Shown: positions 13,401 to 23,035 of the stretch, piece by piece | Numbering within the stretch: the stretch's first letter is position 1 | Layout: each line of letters opens with the position of its first letter | Assembly: GCA_030068145.1 (NCBI GenBank) | Contig: JAPJBO010000971.1 | Location: 1-64,000 of the forward strand | DNA from: Diplonema papillatum | Taxonomy: Eukaryota > Euglenozoa > Diplonemea > Diplonemida > Diplonemidae | DNA length: 64,000 nucleotides | Reading direction: 5' to 3' | Translations under genes and position numbers: made by a program | Notes under the pieces: model-generated | Databases searched by the model: none | Told to the model about the DNA's origin: nothing | What the model saw: the letters and a program-made list of their open reading frames with translations, nothing else

Positions 13401-15257
13401 CCGTGTTGGAGGCAGAAGCTCGACACCTGATACGTGTCCAGGTAAGCGTGCCACACTCCTGCAACGCATGTTGAAATGTTCGCGGGCGAAGCTGAGAATG
13501 TTCACTGCCGATGGCATCGCAAAACTGCCCTCTATCGCTCGCATGAGTGCGATATACCCGCACCCCACCCGCTCTGCTCTCCGAACTGACGTCGCGACCG
13601 GCGACCGGTGTCTGTCCCAGCTCCCGCAAGAGTCGACCACCGTTACCCGCCCAAGCGTGGCGGCGTCGAGATGAAGCACTTGCTCGCGCACTGTCCTTTC
13701 CAACCTGTTGTTGTCCTCATCGTCATCCTTTTCTTCCTCCTCTTCTTAATCCACTTCTTCCTCCTCGTTCTCTTCCTCTTCTTCTTCCACCTCGTTGTCC
13801 TCTTCCTCTGTATCGACCCCACACTCTCCGTGCATTTTGTGATATTCACCGCCCAAGTTCCTGGGTTGTTTCGACTGTTGGTAGGAGTTCACAATTAATT
13901 CGAGGAAGCAAACAACATTAGTTGTTGTGGCCTTCTAACCGAGTCAACCCCATGTTTCTGGACATCCCAGGGCCCACGCTAGCGGGCACGTTTAAGTGTT
14001 GTTCTGTATTTAACGAAAACACTCGGTACGCGCGGGGCACACCTTTTTTTCGACCTCCTCCTGCAGCTTCTCCTTGTAGGCCTGGAGAGCGACGGCGAAC
14101 TCTTCCTCCTCTTCAGGAGTCAGAGGGACCGGCGCGGGTGCCAGCGGCTCGGGCTCGGCGCCGGCGTCTTGTTCAGGCGCGGCTCCGCCATCGCCCGGCT
14201 CTCCTTCCTGCGCGGGGGGCTCCGCTTGTTCGTCGGCGGATCCTTCGCCGGCGGTCGGTTCGGCGTCCGGATCCGACGCGGGCGGCGCTTCGTCGGGCTG
14301 CGGCGGCGCCGCCTCGTCGTCCGCCGCTTCCTCATGGGCGGCGTCCTCTGCCGGCCGCGGCGGGCAGTCTTCGAGCAGGTCCGGCGCTTCCGCAAACGGC
14401 TCGTGCTCGGGCGCCTCGGCCGTGGTCAGCGACTCGGAAAGGGCTTGGCTCACGACTGCTGCCACTTCGGGCGTGATCCCCACGTCGCAGAGGCGGAGGC
14501 ACGTCACGTACTTATTGCCCGAGAGGAATCCCTTCAGCGCATCCGCAGCCTCCGCTTCTGGCGCCAGGAGCCCCGGGTTGTCTGATAGGTCGAGCGTTGT
14601 GATGGTTCGGTTGGCTTTCAAACCGTCGAGAATGGCTGCGGACGCTGCGGAGGGGATGTCGTTGCGAGAGATGTCCAGGTGGGTCAAAAGAGACTTCGAG
14701 ACGGCCTCCGACACCGCAGGGTCTTCGAAGACGAGGGGGTTGCTGTGGACGGAGAGACACTGCAAAAGCGGCGTTGCCTTCATGAGAGCGACGAGGCCTT
14801 TCGACCCCGTGAACACCGTGTACGGAAGGGACAGGGTGGTGAGGGATTCCAGGTGCTTCGGATCGAACACCCCCGGTATATCCTGCGTGGCGAGCAGGAT
14901 CCCTGGCCCGAGGCACAGACTCTTGTGATTGGCAGCAAGAAGCTCGATGACCCCTCTTTGCGTCGCCGCTGTCGGCATGCTCGCGCAGGCTTGCTCCGCA
15001 AACACCGCGCAGCCCGGCGGCTTCCGCCGTTCTTCAGCCGCCTGCCTGTCGGCGGCGTTGTACCATCCGCTGTCCGGTTTGCACGTGGTCGTGTCTGCGC
15101 TCGCAAACCGGAACGCGTCCTTCGCAGCCTTGAGCCCTCTCGCGCCCCTGTCGCCCGACCCTTGCAGCAGGGCTGCCTGCGCGTCTGCTTGTCTTGACAG
15201 GATGACTTCCGGCTTGGAGTCAAGCCCGGGCATCCACGTCCGGATTTTGACCGCCAT
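4429..15257 (-). CDS. Leucine-rich-repeat protein, five exons, about 1069 aa
   Basis: I assembled this gene from five exons whose GT-AG junctions all agree in phase: 15257-14043, 12754-12212, 11777-11712, 6704-5822 and 4931-4429. The start ATG at 15257 opens MAVKIRTWMPGLDSK. Exon 1 carries ribonuclease-inhibitor-type LRRs (LLTHLDISRNDIPS, ITTLDLSDNPGLL) and then an acidic Pro/Ala/Glu region. Exon 2 is acidic and then coiled-coil, ending in LRR RVEELDLSNNSLSS. The 22-codon exon 3 (EEREAAKAARAEELAAK) continues the coiled coil. Exon 4 begins EARAAAEEAK, is acidic, then has four or five LRRs. Exon 4 joins exon 5 in the middle of an LRR to give LNLAGNAIGETG, a strong check on the splice. Exon 5 adds LDLSENVIT and LDVSGNRLD and ends ...LLAERRT. 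No signal peptide or membrane span is seen. LRRs bind other proteins; the partner is unknown. Intron 3 (about 5 kb) contains a MULE transposon. Confidence 0.85.
6784..6890. repeat. Palindromic array of the word CCCTTATATCCCA
   Basis: Three plus-strand words of the form GCCCTTATATCCCA or TCCTTATATCCCA are followed by the inverted TGGGATATATGGGC. The flanking CAAATTTGTG is also self-complementary, so the block can fold back. It lies in intron 3 of the LRR gene, next to a CA microsatellite (6743-6762) just upstream of the exon 4 acceptor. Confidence 0.6.
6924..7006 (-). ncRNA. tRNA-derived sequence (degenerate)
   Basis: On the minus strand TAGCTCCACATGGTCGAGC resembles the A box and D arm of a tRNA. 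About 45 bases later GGTTTCAATTCCC resembles a B box with one extra T. It is followed by a run of eight Ts that could end RNA polymerase III transcription. A GGGCGAG/CTCGCCC stem is present, but I cannot draw a proper cloverleaf. It is probably a tRNA-derived SINE remnant, not a working tRNA. Confidence 0.35.
7158..7305. repeat. Degenerate tandem repeat, about 40-bp unit
   Basis: The phrase TTTCTGGCAACGGTTTTCGG with variants, alternating with TTCACGTAAATTG, occurs three to four times in a row. It lies in intron 3 of the LRR gene. Confidence 0.7.
8055..8170. repeat. Short tandem duplication near the MULE 3' end
   Basis: CCTAAGAGTCCTGGGCTTTG...GATACCA and CCTAAGAGCCCTGGACTTTG...GATACCA follow each other about 58 bp apart. 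The copies sit just past the 3' end of the transposase gene and may be part of the element's subterminal region. Confidence 0.6.
8350..10842 (-). CDS. MULE transposase with SWIM, CCHC and OTU domains (5' end incomplete)
   Basis: The open frame is 830 codons and starts without a true ATG, so its N-terminus lies upstream. Residues 10-60 hold a Cys/His DNA-binding region. Residues 180-350 are the MULE catalytic core: VSVDGTHL (D189), LMSDRDKGL (D247), the C-x2-H motif CVNHVVRN and TSNVSEGFN (E345). A SWIM zinc finger follows (C442, C444, C454, H456), then a zinc knuckle CVRCGGEGHYKVTC (C544, C547, H552, C557). A Lys/Pro-rich linker leads to an OTU cysteine-protease domain at about 650-810, with VPGDGDCFYSCL (D658, C661) and DHFSLV (H803). 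Just upstream, another frame reads ADFTDAAVEEAV, the usual MULE N-terminus, so one frameshift or an unseen intron separates the two. Apart from this the catalytic residues are intact. The family cuts and pastes DNA in the nucleus; OTU proteins usually remove ubiquitin. Confidence 0.88.
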   Translation of the reverse strand: MSVARRKEKGRVRFECSGTTSKGGACAFKCTAMLHADTETYHVSRADAHSCVFTTGSGDEKANELGRLHSEWVTRRIAAHVEAEPDLSVKGIVASMRTNGVTITSKVARLAKAQALQETGLDAASGFRKLRAYFAAVKCVDAEAVTSIDTKPGVATEEDANPWDVFGFAFLAFGACVHAARSAMFVSVDGTHLTHGGVLFVAVVLDPMQKVVPIAYALGQTEDTASWTSFLVQLKELLPEGFTLMSDRDKGLMSAVKTVLPTTLHLICVNHVVRNVSKSFGKGTQHHVWKLAHASSHESYAKILAIVSKENDDLACYLDKLRDCMSDAYLVGGCRCHHYTSNVSEGFNKNAKLARSAQNAINLFERLRIGLMHLFASRAGQFPTRDGATFVPWVEKRLGRIEYQARGFSATPAGRGEYEVKEAKSGRQQRVRVLNKGAVYKCTCVGQHVSQLPCVHIVCVCGQRKVHPLSLVDALYTVESLRSFYDVSVPTVLDVKTLALDNLAPPRHKNPSGRPKEKRIPSRGEIVDDDDLPFKGAKKRKVTCVRCGGEGHYKVTCTNPPLPAKKDSKQDQDTEQDSKCQEPADSGEEAPPVPKPKGKKGQKDQKSTKPPASKPGRTNVTKGTSTGKPPANEQKPYQSRALTWVQTTGTELVLVPGDGDCFYSCLANVPNSQNMFFSAHNGDGRGSRTLRTILFQEVQNLEPETRALFKQRIQNGPDVQLRRGESKFDAWVRVQSAHRAWASTEAVLLAAIVFKVKIVLISVLQVPEAEQPRLTMFTHHPVEEPVSTVYLIHEDDLSGASDHFSLVRGKPSRQLLRKLPMQLRFNSALL
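12160..12190. repeat. Perfect short hairpin just inside LRR intron 2
   Basis: TTGAAGGGCAACC and GGTTGCCCTTCAA are perfect 13-base arms around a 5-base loop, about 20 bases inside intron 2 from the exon 2 donor. Confidence 0.8.
13070..13703 (-). pseudogene. CGYI / FCLQHxIGL domain ORF, possibly a cysteine-protease-like relic
   Basis: This lies in intron 1 of the LRR gene on the same strand. One frame (13703 to about 13450) reads GCGYIALMRAIEGSFAMPS then ILSFAREHF. The next frame (13456 to 13070) continues with YLDTYQVSSFCLQHGIGL, VVFLANLLVQIGDLGHFMNI and a basic tail. One frame change separates them. A related copy with CGYI, a shifted middle and HTFCLQHNIGL lies near 53.87-54.23 kb on the plus strand. 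A Cys early (GCGY) and a late His followed by an aromatic residue (GHFMN) recall OTU-type proteases, but similarity is weak and I would not assign a function. An acidic, Glu-rich tract lies upstream (13705-13830). Confidence 0.4.
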
Positions 15258-15375
15258 CCTTTCTGTTGGGCGTTTTGTCCTCCTCCCACCCCTTCTTCTA
15301 CACGGTGGAGTGTGGTTCAGAACACTGAGAATCACTCTGGTTGGTTGTTCCTTCAGGATCCATGAATCTGGGCTT

Positions 15376-15538
15376 GGGGAATCTGGAACTCGTATCTGTC
15401 GGAACTTCCGAAGTCAGGTTTCAGAAGGAGGAGACTGATCCTCAGCCTCAGGGATTCATGGGGAATCTGGAACTCGTATCTGTCGGAACATCCGAAGTCA
15501 GGTTTCAGAAGGAGGAGACTGATCCTCAGCCTCAGGGA
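15376..15538. repeat. Two-copy tandem repeat, 84-bp unit, upstream of the LRR gene
   Basis: GGGGAATCTGGAACTCG to CCTCAGCCTCAGGGA is repeated with a single clear change (CTTCC versus CATCC). It begins about 120 bp upstream of the LRR start codon and could lie in its promoter or 5' untranslated region. A partial copy of the MITE end ACGGTGGAGTGTGG is at 15301-15315. Confidence 0.85.
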
Positions 15539-15720
15539 CCGCTGTACCTTGGTGCACAGAGGGGATTTCACGGGGAGGTGGCGCGACTCACCGTTGACGG
15601 GCCAGCAGAAAATGCTGTTGGGTCCGCAAACTGCCCCGCTCCAGAGAGCGCCTGAAATGGGGCAGCCCGTCATAGGAAAACGGGCCTGGGAGTTGACTTT
15701 CCCCAGCTGACTACGATGCG

Positions 15721-15753
15721 GAGATGCCGCGTGAAAGTTTCACGCGGCATCTC
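15721..15753. repeat. Perfect palindrome, 16-base arms
   Basis: GAGATGCCGCGTGAAA and TTTCACGCGGCATCTC flank a single central base. It is isolated, upstream of the LRR gene. Confidence 0.85.
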
Positions 15754-15759
15754 TGCAGG

Positions 15760-17570
15760 ACGGTGAACCCCCCGATTTTTTTCTTCGGTTTTCAACTGGG
15801 AGCATCGTACGGGAAACGAAGGGGCTAGGGTGTGTTGGGCTAGTTCCTTTTCAATTTTCTCGTGGGGATTCGTGGTGTTTCGAAACCCTGCTTTCGCATT
15901 TCTTTTGGCGTCAAAGCGACGGTACTAGGGAAAGCCTGCTACACGGGAGCCAAGCTTCACGTGTTCGGCGGCACTGCAGAGCCACCGGCCCACGGGTCAA
16001 GTGGCTACCGATTTCCCAAACTAAAGCATCAAGGCGTGGCGCACCTTGCGGCTTGGCGCTCGCGCTGAACGCAAGCTCGTCGAGACGGTCAGCCGCAGGG
16101 CAGAGCGGACGGGGGGTTGCGGCACTGTGCTGCCTCCGACTCAAGCTTTGCAAGCTGTGGTTGACCGTCACGTTCCTGGACCAGGAGCGGCCTTTTTCTT
16201 TCTCTTTCTTTTTTCTTTTTCTTCTCTCGTGGGGATACCAGAAGAACCCTTCCTCCGCGTCCACCCGCGGGGAAGATCTTACACCGATGTAGATGACACA
16301 GCGTTGGCCAAAGCTACCACGCTTCCAATGCATGGTGCGTAAATGGTGCCCTATGTAACCCAACGGGCACACCTGCATTGGCGGAACTACGCAGGGTTTT
16401 CGTAAAAACGTGAGAGGGGTGAGGAGCAGTCGACGAATTTCTTCTTCTCTCCATGAAGCCGACAACAGAGCGTCTCAGGAGAAAGGCGTGTGCTTTGGCT
16501 AGGGGGAGGGGATGCACGTGGAACGGAACACAGGAGATAAAGAAAAGGCAGAGAAAAAAACGAGGAAGACGAGATTGCATTGCGAGGAGTGACCTTCTCT
16601 CCGAAGATCTTCGGGGACTCCCGCTTTTGTGGCCAGCTCTTTGCGATTCGGTTGTGTGCCGGTATATGTTTTTCTCGCGGGCACGCATCACATAAAGCCG
16701 GCTTCCTGGGGCCGCTGAAATGCTTTGACGATGGTTGAAAAAAAAAAAAAACACAATACGGCGAAGATGCTTGTTCTTCGCGTTAGTAACTCGTAAGGCA
16801 GTTTTGGGGGCATGACTCCGACCCTCTCCAGAAAGATTCAAGATCTTCCCGGAAAAGCGGGGGCATTAACACAAAGGTGGACGAACGGTGGTTCGGACAC
16901 CCCCCCCTCCCCCAATAAACACTCGCACGGACCGGCGGGTGACAGTTTGCCACCACAGAATGCAAGCACGCTTTTTTTTTAGAGTTAAAGTTTATTTCGT
17001 TAGAAAAGAAAGCTGTTCTTAACTGAAAACTGATAGTAATCTGAACGGCAGTTCTTCCGCGCCAACCGTCCAGAGAAACGAGCAGCAGCTTGCTTTCCCT
17101 CGCACTTGCTTTCTTTTACTTCACAGTTCCGTGGCACCACTCCATGGGGTCAGCAGCAAGATAGTCATCCCTCCGCCTTATTATGCAGGGCGGCAACCAG
17201 ACAGGAGTGCTGGACTGGTGAGTCAACCAGACGAGCGAGGATTCTATTCGAGCCAACCCCACTTTTGTCTACACTAAAAAGGTGTATTGGTTCGGACTGG
17301 AGAAATTGTGCGGGGAAAGCTTTTTCCCTGCCAAAATGCATAGGGGCAGAGTGGTCGGGTGTCGGCCTTCAAGGTGTACTCAGCTTCTATTGATACTCGC
17401 CTTTCTCGCAAAGTAGGTAAGGCAACAAAGAAGCAGAAAGGCAGCAGGCATCCTCGCCCGAAGGGAAACTCTGCGATACTTGGATTGTTTGCATTCCACG
17501 TTCAGAATGGTGAGGCCCCTGCGCTATTGCATGAACTGAGCACTTCCGGGGATTGATCATATTGCCTTGA
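15760..17570. other. No recognisable gene
   Basis: Only short unrelated open frames are seen on both strands. The stretch includes a T/C-rich tract (about 16190-16225), an A-run (16738-16753) and a run of Cs (16901-16914). I see no splice-consistent coding sequence. Confidence 0.4.
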
Positions 17571-17574
17571 TGGC

Positions 17575-18008
17575 AAAAAGACCGCTTGAGCCAGCCAAAC
17601 AGGCAGACCAGGGTAAGAGAAGGTGCGTGATCTCAATGGCGCGTAAGTCGAAACACGAACTACAGCGTGCAAACAGGCAGATTTTATAATTTTTCTACTG
17701 TGGTGTGGGAATGGGTGGCAAGGGTCAGCACCTGGAGAAAAACTTGGCTACTCTACTCCCGGTGACCATGGGTGCACCAAATCAGCCTTGAAAACACCTG
17801 TTGTTACGTGTGGATTCCTCATTGCCAGCTCCCAAGATGTCGTTTTCTTTTTTTCGGAATCTCCGGGCAAAAAGACAAATTGCAGAACTAAATTATATAG
17901 TATTGCCTTTGATGGCAAAAAGACCGCTTGAGCCAGCCAAACAGGCGGACCAGGGAAAGAGAAGGTGCGTGGCGTGTATGTCGAAACATGAACTACAGCG
18001 TGCAATCC
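17575..18008. repeat. Direct duplication of about 100 bp, spaced by 330 bp
   Basis: The block from TTGATGGCAAAAAGACCGC to GAACTACAGCGTGCAA occurs at about 17569-17673 and again at about 17908-18006. The copies differ by small changes and an 8-base insertion. Confidence 0.75.
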
Positions 18009-18429
18009 CCACTTCTGACCGAGACGCTCCGTCAGAGGTTTCGTTGCTTTTGAGAAGGGGCTTTCGAAACCCTGGGCCCTCGGGTGACAGGGATCCGTTT
18101 CTGCATGCAGTGCACGTACAGCTGTGGGCGACGGTCTTGTCTTCTTGGCACCACACGTCCCACACACCTCCCTCCTATCGTACGCTGGCTTCGGGATTGG
18201 TTGCATGTTGCGCCGGAAGGAAAGGTTCTGTGGAGAGAGATACAGGGAAGAGTGAGCCCCGGAGAACTTCTGCAGCCGGGGGCGTTCTGGCGGGCGATCG
18301 AGCTCGTCTTCCATGCTTTGATGCCATTCGATCACGCGAAGACAAAGCGACACGCAAGCACCGATGGCAAAGATCCCAAAGCTCCGTCGGAATGGTTCTC
18401 GAACGGAGAACAGACGTGATCACCAACCC

Positions 18430-19591
18430 CGAAGACGCACCATGATGACGTCCATCCGAATAATTGCAAGGGCCGATGGTCTTCCCACTTTGGTCATATT
18501 CGTGAAGGCCTTTCGCAGCACATGGCTCTATATTAAAGCGCGCAAAACAACAAATTTTACGCACACGAAATCACGGCGCGCTGGGATGATTCTCAAACGA
18601 CTACGAGAAGACGTTTTTGCTGTGCCTTCTATCCCGTTCGATCCACGAAGGGAACGCGAGCAAGCAAGTACTACTAGTAACGACAAGCCAAAGACGGAGA
18701 AATAAAACGCGCCTTGCCCTCCTTTCTATCCCGTTTGATCACGCGAGCAAAATACTCGAGGGGCTGCCTTGTGCTTACTTCGAAGGAGGCTAGAGGGGAA
18801 GAAACAATACAACTACAAAGTGGGTCTTTTTTGTTGAACGCCTACGCTTTTGTTGAACGCTTACGCCCGCCACTGAACCCAGATTCACCTGTGTTTCGTG
18901 TGGGCTACAGCATATTCCTCCTTTGATCTCTTGCAGCTGGCAGCCCCCTCAAGTATTTCCTACAAAGCAGCAAAGCAGGTGCTTATACAAAAAGAAAGCG
19001 AGCAGCAACGCGCTGATGACGACCATCCCGAAGAAGATGCCCGGTCCGACGATCTTCCCGGTCGACTCGTCCTGGAACGCCGTCGGCAGCAGCTCGCCCA
19101 GCACGATCCACACCTTCATCCGGCCTGCTGTGCCGAACGCATTTCCGCAAACGCCTTGCACAGCACACGGCTCTGTATCGAAGCGCGCAAAAAATAAAAA
19201 TGCGCCAAAACGCAAAAATGCTACGCACACAAAATCACGGCGCGCTGGGATGATATTCTCGAACGCCTATGAAAAGAGATGTTGCTGCGCTTTCCATCCC
19301 GTTCGATCACACGAAGAGAATCGATCTTCCCGGTCGGATCAGCACGATCCACACCATCATCCTGCCCACTATGCCGAACGCTATTCCGAAGACGAGGTCC
19401 GTGAAGACACTACGCAGCGCCAGCCACCCCAAAATCCCGCCGACTGGCCCCGCAAGCCCCGGAAACCAGCGTGCGCCCAGCCGAAGCCTTTCCACTTGTT
19501 CCCGGTCACATAGTTCACGGGCATCAACACGCAAATCCCCTCGGATGGCAATGGCCAGCGCCAGCCCGAGCCCCCAGGGATGGCTGTGCAT
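18430..19591 (-). pseudogene. Decayed partial duplicates of the ZIP transporter 3' end
   Basis: At least two, probably three, fragments of the ZIP gene's last 150-270 bp lie downstream of it in the same orientation. The fragment at about 19322-19591 still reads GGILGWLALRSVFTDLVFG. That at about 18990-19140 reads VWIVLGELLPTAFQDESTG and GKIVGPGIFFGMVVISA. A much weaker one is near 18430-18530. Each is followed by a shared downstream segment (AAATCACGGCGCGCTGGGATG at about 18569, 19231 and 19636), so the duplicated unit includes 3' flank. The 18990 fragment directly abuts a SINE-like repeat. They lack the metal-binding helices and cannot encode a transporter. Confidence 0.75.
18748..18993 (+). 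repeat. SINE-like family S1, copy a (near full length)
   Basis: Runs from AAAATACTCGAGGGGCTGCC to GCAGGTGCTTATACAAAAA. Landmarks shared by the family are ACTTCGAAGGAGGCTAG, GAACGCTTACGCCCGCCACT, GTTTCGTGTGGGCTACAGC and CTCAAGTATTTCCTACAAAG. The short A-rich 3' tail suggests spread by retroposition. It abuts a ZIP gene fragment. Confidence 0.8.
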
Positions 19592-19776
19592 CTAAGCGCG
19601 CAAACAAAAACAAACAAACGCTACTACGCCCACGTAATCACGGCGCGCTGGGATGTTTCTCAAACGACTAAAAGAAGTGCGTAGTTGCGTTGAAGCGATG
19701 TTGCTGCGTCTTTCTATCCCGTTCGGTCAGACGAGGAGAAACAGAACAACCTCGCCCTCCTTTCCATCCCGTTTGC

Positions 19777-22646
19777 TCACGCGAACGAAAACGCGAGCAG
19801 CGACGCGCTGATGACGACCATCCCGAAGAAGATGCCCGGTCCGACGATCTTCCCGGTCGGATCGTGCTGGAACGCCGTCGGCAGCAGCTCGCCCAGCACG
19901 ATCCACACCATCATCCCGCCCACTACGCCGAACGCTATTCCGAAGACGAGGTCCGTGAAGACGCTCCGCAGCGCCAGCCACCCCAAAATCCCGCCGACTG
20001 GCTCCGCAAGCCCGGAAACCAGCGCCCAGCCGAAGCCTTTCCACTTGTTCCCGGTCGCATAGTACACGGGCATCGACACGCAAATCCCCTCGGGTATGTT
20101 GTGGATGGCAATGGCCAGCGCCAGCCCGAGCCCCAGAGACGGCTCTTCGAGGGTCGCGATGAACGTGGCAAACCCCTCCGGGAAGTTGTGCAGGGACAGC
20201 GCGACAGCGGTGAGGAGCCCCATTTTGTTGAGGTCCCGCCGTTCCTTCTCGCCGAGCTCTTTATCCCCCTCCGCGAAGGCGGACCTCGGCGGCCTCCTCT
20301 GAACGGTCGCGCCGCCCCCGTGGCCCGGTGGGGGGTTCGGTGTGTTGTCTTCCGAAGCGGCCACCGGCTCGTGGGCTTCGGCGTCCTGTTGCTCGGGTTG
20401 TTCGGCGTCGGAGGGCGGGGCTTGGCGCATTTCGTCGTCGTGGCGGTGGACGCAGTCGTGGTCTTCCAAGTCCTCAGTCTCCGGGGCCAACGCGTGCACC
20501 AGGCGGTGGAGCACCACGACGATGACGCAGCCTAGGAAGAACGACAGGGTCGTTACAAGGTTCGCCCATTTGTCGCCTGGGTACATGAAGCCGACTTCCT
20601 CCGTTTGAATCGGCTCGCCTTCCTTCGACACCAGCTTCGGGGACCCGTTACCGAGGCCCAGCGTGATCGAGTCGTTCGCTTTGACAAAGATCTCGACGAA
20701 GGAGACGTACAGCATCACACCGCTGGCCACGGCCAACGACGCGCTGAGCACCTTCGGTTGCGCCATCTTCTTGAAGTGCGGGAAGAACGGCGTGGCCCCG
20801 CCGACCGCTGTCGCCAAACCTGCGCGAGATTTTGGAGTGAGAGGTCGTTCTCACACCCACCGTGCCCGAAAGGGTTCATTTTCGGCGTATTTAGAGTTGA
20901 AGTTCGCTTGAAAATCCAAGACCCATAAGTTCTCTGGGCGACCTTCGTCAAACGGGTTCTTTTGTAGCAAATACGCATGAGGGGGGTTGAGGGGGCGTGC
21001 TTTTTTTGCGGCCATGTTTATTAGGTCACGTGGTCAGTGCTCGACGAGCACGGTGCCGACGCCGGACTGCCACTGGCTGGGCGCGAAGCCGGACACCAGG
21101 TCGAGGTGCAGTAGGTCGCGATCTGGTTGTCCATGGTGCCGGAGGCAACGCGGACTACGCAGCCGCACGCCCTGTAGCCACCTTGCTGCGTTTCTTTGAA
21201 GAACATCGGGGTGACAGCCCCCACGCAGCCTGGAAGGCCCTTTCCTGCCTATGGAAGAGTCGTGCCTGTCTCCCCCCTCTGTCAAAGGGGGAGTACGATG
21301 AGCACTTCCGAGCTCTCCGCAGACAACACGGTGATTGTGAGGTCACATCCGCGATACCACGACTAATAGCCAGGAACGGGCCGCCGGGGACGGTGCCCAC
21401 GCGGTGCGCTCCGACCGGGACGCCGACCGCCGCCGCCAGCGGCGGCACCCGCTAACCTCACTTTCAGTGAGGAAACCCAAAACCTGGGTGAGGCTTTTTT
21501 TTCCCCCCCCCGCTAGGCTCTCGCGTTTGGTGCAGGCTATTAGCTTCTGTTGCAGGGGGGCACCCGAGTCTTCCAAATGGGGGGTCCGGGGAGGCAGAGC
21601 GGGAAAAAGGTGAGGAATTCCTCATGAGGAATTCCTCACCCTCTTTTTTCCGGCCTCTCTTTTTTTGAGGAATTTCTCGCACTTTTTCATTAGCGGGAGC
21701 ATTGCACGTGGTGTGTGTGTCTTTGTAGTATGTTCAGGCCTTGCGTTCCGCATGCGGAACGTACGGAATTCCGCACGTGAATAAGTTGTGATTCTCCGTA
21801 CGTGCGGAATTCCGTACGTGTTTCCGCACGGGTTTTCCGCATATGTGATGCGGATGTGAGCCCAAATATGGCAAGTTGTGGCAGGCTCTCCCTAACTGGT
21901 GCATCCTGGACCCTCTAGAGCTTGTACCATGAAACTCGGAAAAGTTTTTTTTTCTCACCCTTTTGGACCTTTCCGCACGTTCCGCATGTGAATTAAATTT
22001 GAGCCTAAAAGCATCGGAAGCCATGAGTATGTTGCAGCTTCTGTGACTTTTGCGGTGAGCACTGATGTGACTAGCTTGTAGGTAGCAGCAGGCAATGCGG
22101 TGCAGTTCCAGGACGCTGAGGTGGACTGGCTTGGATACGGTACCTGCGCGAATACCGCCGAATCTGATACCCGCCCACCAGAGTATTGCGAATGATATAC
22201 GAACGACCCTCCCACTTGGATACGCTGTCTGAAACAGCGCGTATGAGCACCCCTCGCTCAGCATAAAGGGGGGTCGAATAATAACACCTGTGCTATTATT
22301 CGATTTGTCGAATAATAATAAAAGTTCCGGGTAGCCGAACAGTAGCAGGATCAAATAGTGGTAGTGTTTTTTAGACAACCAGACGTGTGTCAAATAACTG
22401 CTATTATTCGACCTCCCTCTACTTCGGAGAGAGTCCGCCACAATCTTTTCGTCCAAACCATCAGGTGCACCAGAATACGGCACAGCACCGCGTCTTGATG
22501 GGATCCACTCAGTGTGAGGAGGAAGACATACCGGCAGCAAGAGACAAAATAATAGCCAGGGTCACGTTTTCGTCCTTGTCTTCGCCGTCGACTGCTGCAA
22601 CGCGGGCCGCCAGGCACAGCCACACAGCCACCTGGGAGAGCTTCAT
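19777..22646 (-). CDS. ZIP-family zinc/metal transporter, two exons, 385 aa
   Basis: Exon 1 (22646-22532) begins MKLSQVAVWLCLAARVAA, a signal-peptide-like start, and runs into the first membrane helix ENVTLAIILSLAAG. It is spliced by a GTATGT donor and a GCGCAG acceptor to exon 2 (20819-19777), giving SLAAGLATAVGGATPFF in phase. Exon 2 has helices VLSASLAVASGVMLYVSF and LSFFLGCVIVVVLH. A His/Asp/Glu-rich loop follows (DHDCVHRHDDE), typical of the cytoplasmic metal-binding loop of ZIPs. The paired signatures LSLHNFPEG (His about 249) and IAIHNIPEG (His about 278) form the metal site. Three more helices close the protein and the stop is at 19777. Length and motif spacing fit the GufA/ZupT-like ZIP group. 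It should move zinc or a similar divalent ion into the cytosol. The intron holds strong palindromes. Confidence 0.92.
21609..21640. repeat. Perfect 32-bp palindrome in the ZIP intron
   Basis: GGTGAGGAATTCCTCA is followed at once by its exact complement TGAGGAATTCCTCACC. Confidence 0.9.
21740..21990. repeat. Cluster of GC-rich palindromic words (CCGCATGCGG, CCGTACGTGCGG)
   Basis: GTTCCGCATGCGGAAC, GTACGGAATTCCGCACGTG, CCGTACGTGCGGAATTCCG and CCGCATATGTGATGCGG follow one another. CCGCACGTTCCGCATGTG lies 120 bases further on. The block sits in the ZIP intron and looks like the arms of a small foldback transposon, though I could not fix its ends. Confidence 0.6.
22257..22425. mobile_element. MITE with TIR GGTCGAATAATA, copy 1
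   Basis: GGTCGAATAATAACA at the left and GCTATTATTCGACC at the right enclose about 165 bp with GTTCCGGGTAGCC and AGTGGTAGTGTTTT. It is inside the ZIP intron, about 105 bp past the exon 1 donor. An inverted relative is at 25490-25632. Confidence 0.75.
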
Positions 22647-22866
22647 TTTCTTTGGTGAAAGCCTTTTCCCCGGTTCTCTTTTTCTCCTTGAAGCTTCAAA
22701 TTCTGATTCCGTTGCGGCGAGTGCGACCTCACCACAGATACTTCGGCAGTCACGACACGCAGTTCGCGTACCAAGCGAAAGTTGCAACCTCACCGCCGGT
22801 GGAGACCCAGGCCTGTGACTGGTCTGGCGCAGCTTGCGGCAGTGACCACTCATCGTATTGTTGCTA

Positions 22867-23035
22867 ATGGTAACTTAAAGCCGTTGGACAAGGGTGATAC
22901 AGACCTCTCAACAGGTGCCGCCTTGACCATTGCTCATGGTTAACTGCAACCTTGTTGGACAAGGGTGATCCAGACCTCTCAACAGGTACCGCCTTGACCA
23001 TTGCTCATGGTTAACTGCAACCTCGTTGGACAGGG
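22867..23035. repeat. Tandem repeat, about 79-bp unit, two full copies
   Basis: GTTGGACAAGGGTGATACAG to GCTCATGGTTAACTGCAACC is repeated with few changes, and a third copy begins at about 23023. It lies just upstream of the ZIP gene start. Confidence 0.85.

Noticed and set aside
15760-16465. 184-codon minus-strand frame as a gene
   Set aside because: Low-complexity Arg/Lys/Ser text over a T/C-rich tract, with no domain and no splice partner.
21021-21285. Minus-strand frames GYRACGCVVRVASGTMDNQ and SGFAPSQWQSGVGTVLVEH as an exon in the ZIP intron
   Set aside because: The peptides look natural but lie in two frames, have no convincing splice sites and match nothing I know; kept only as a note.
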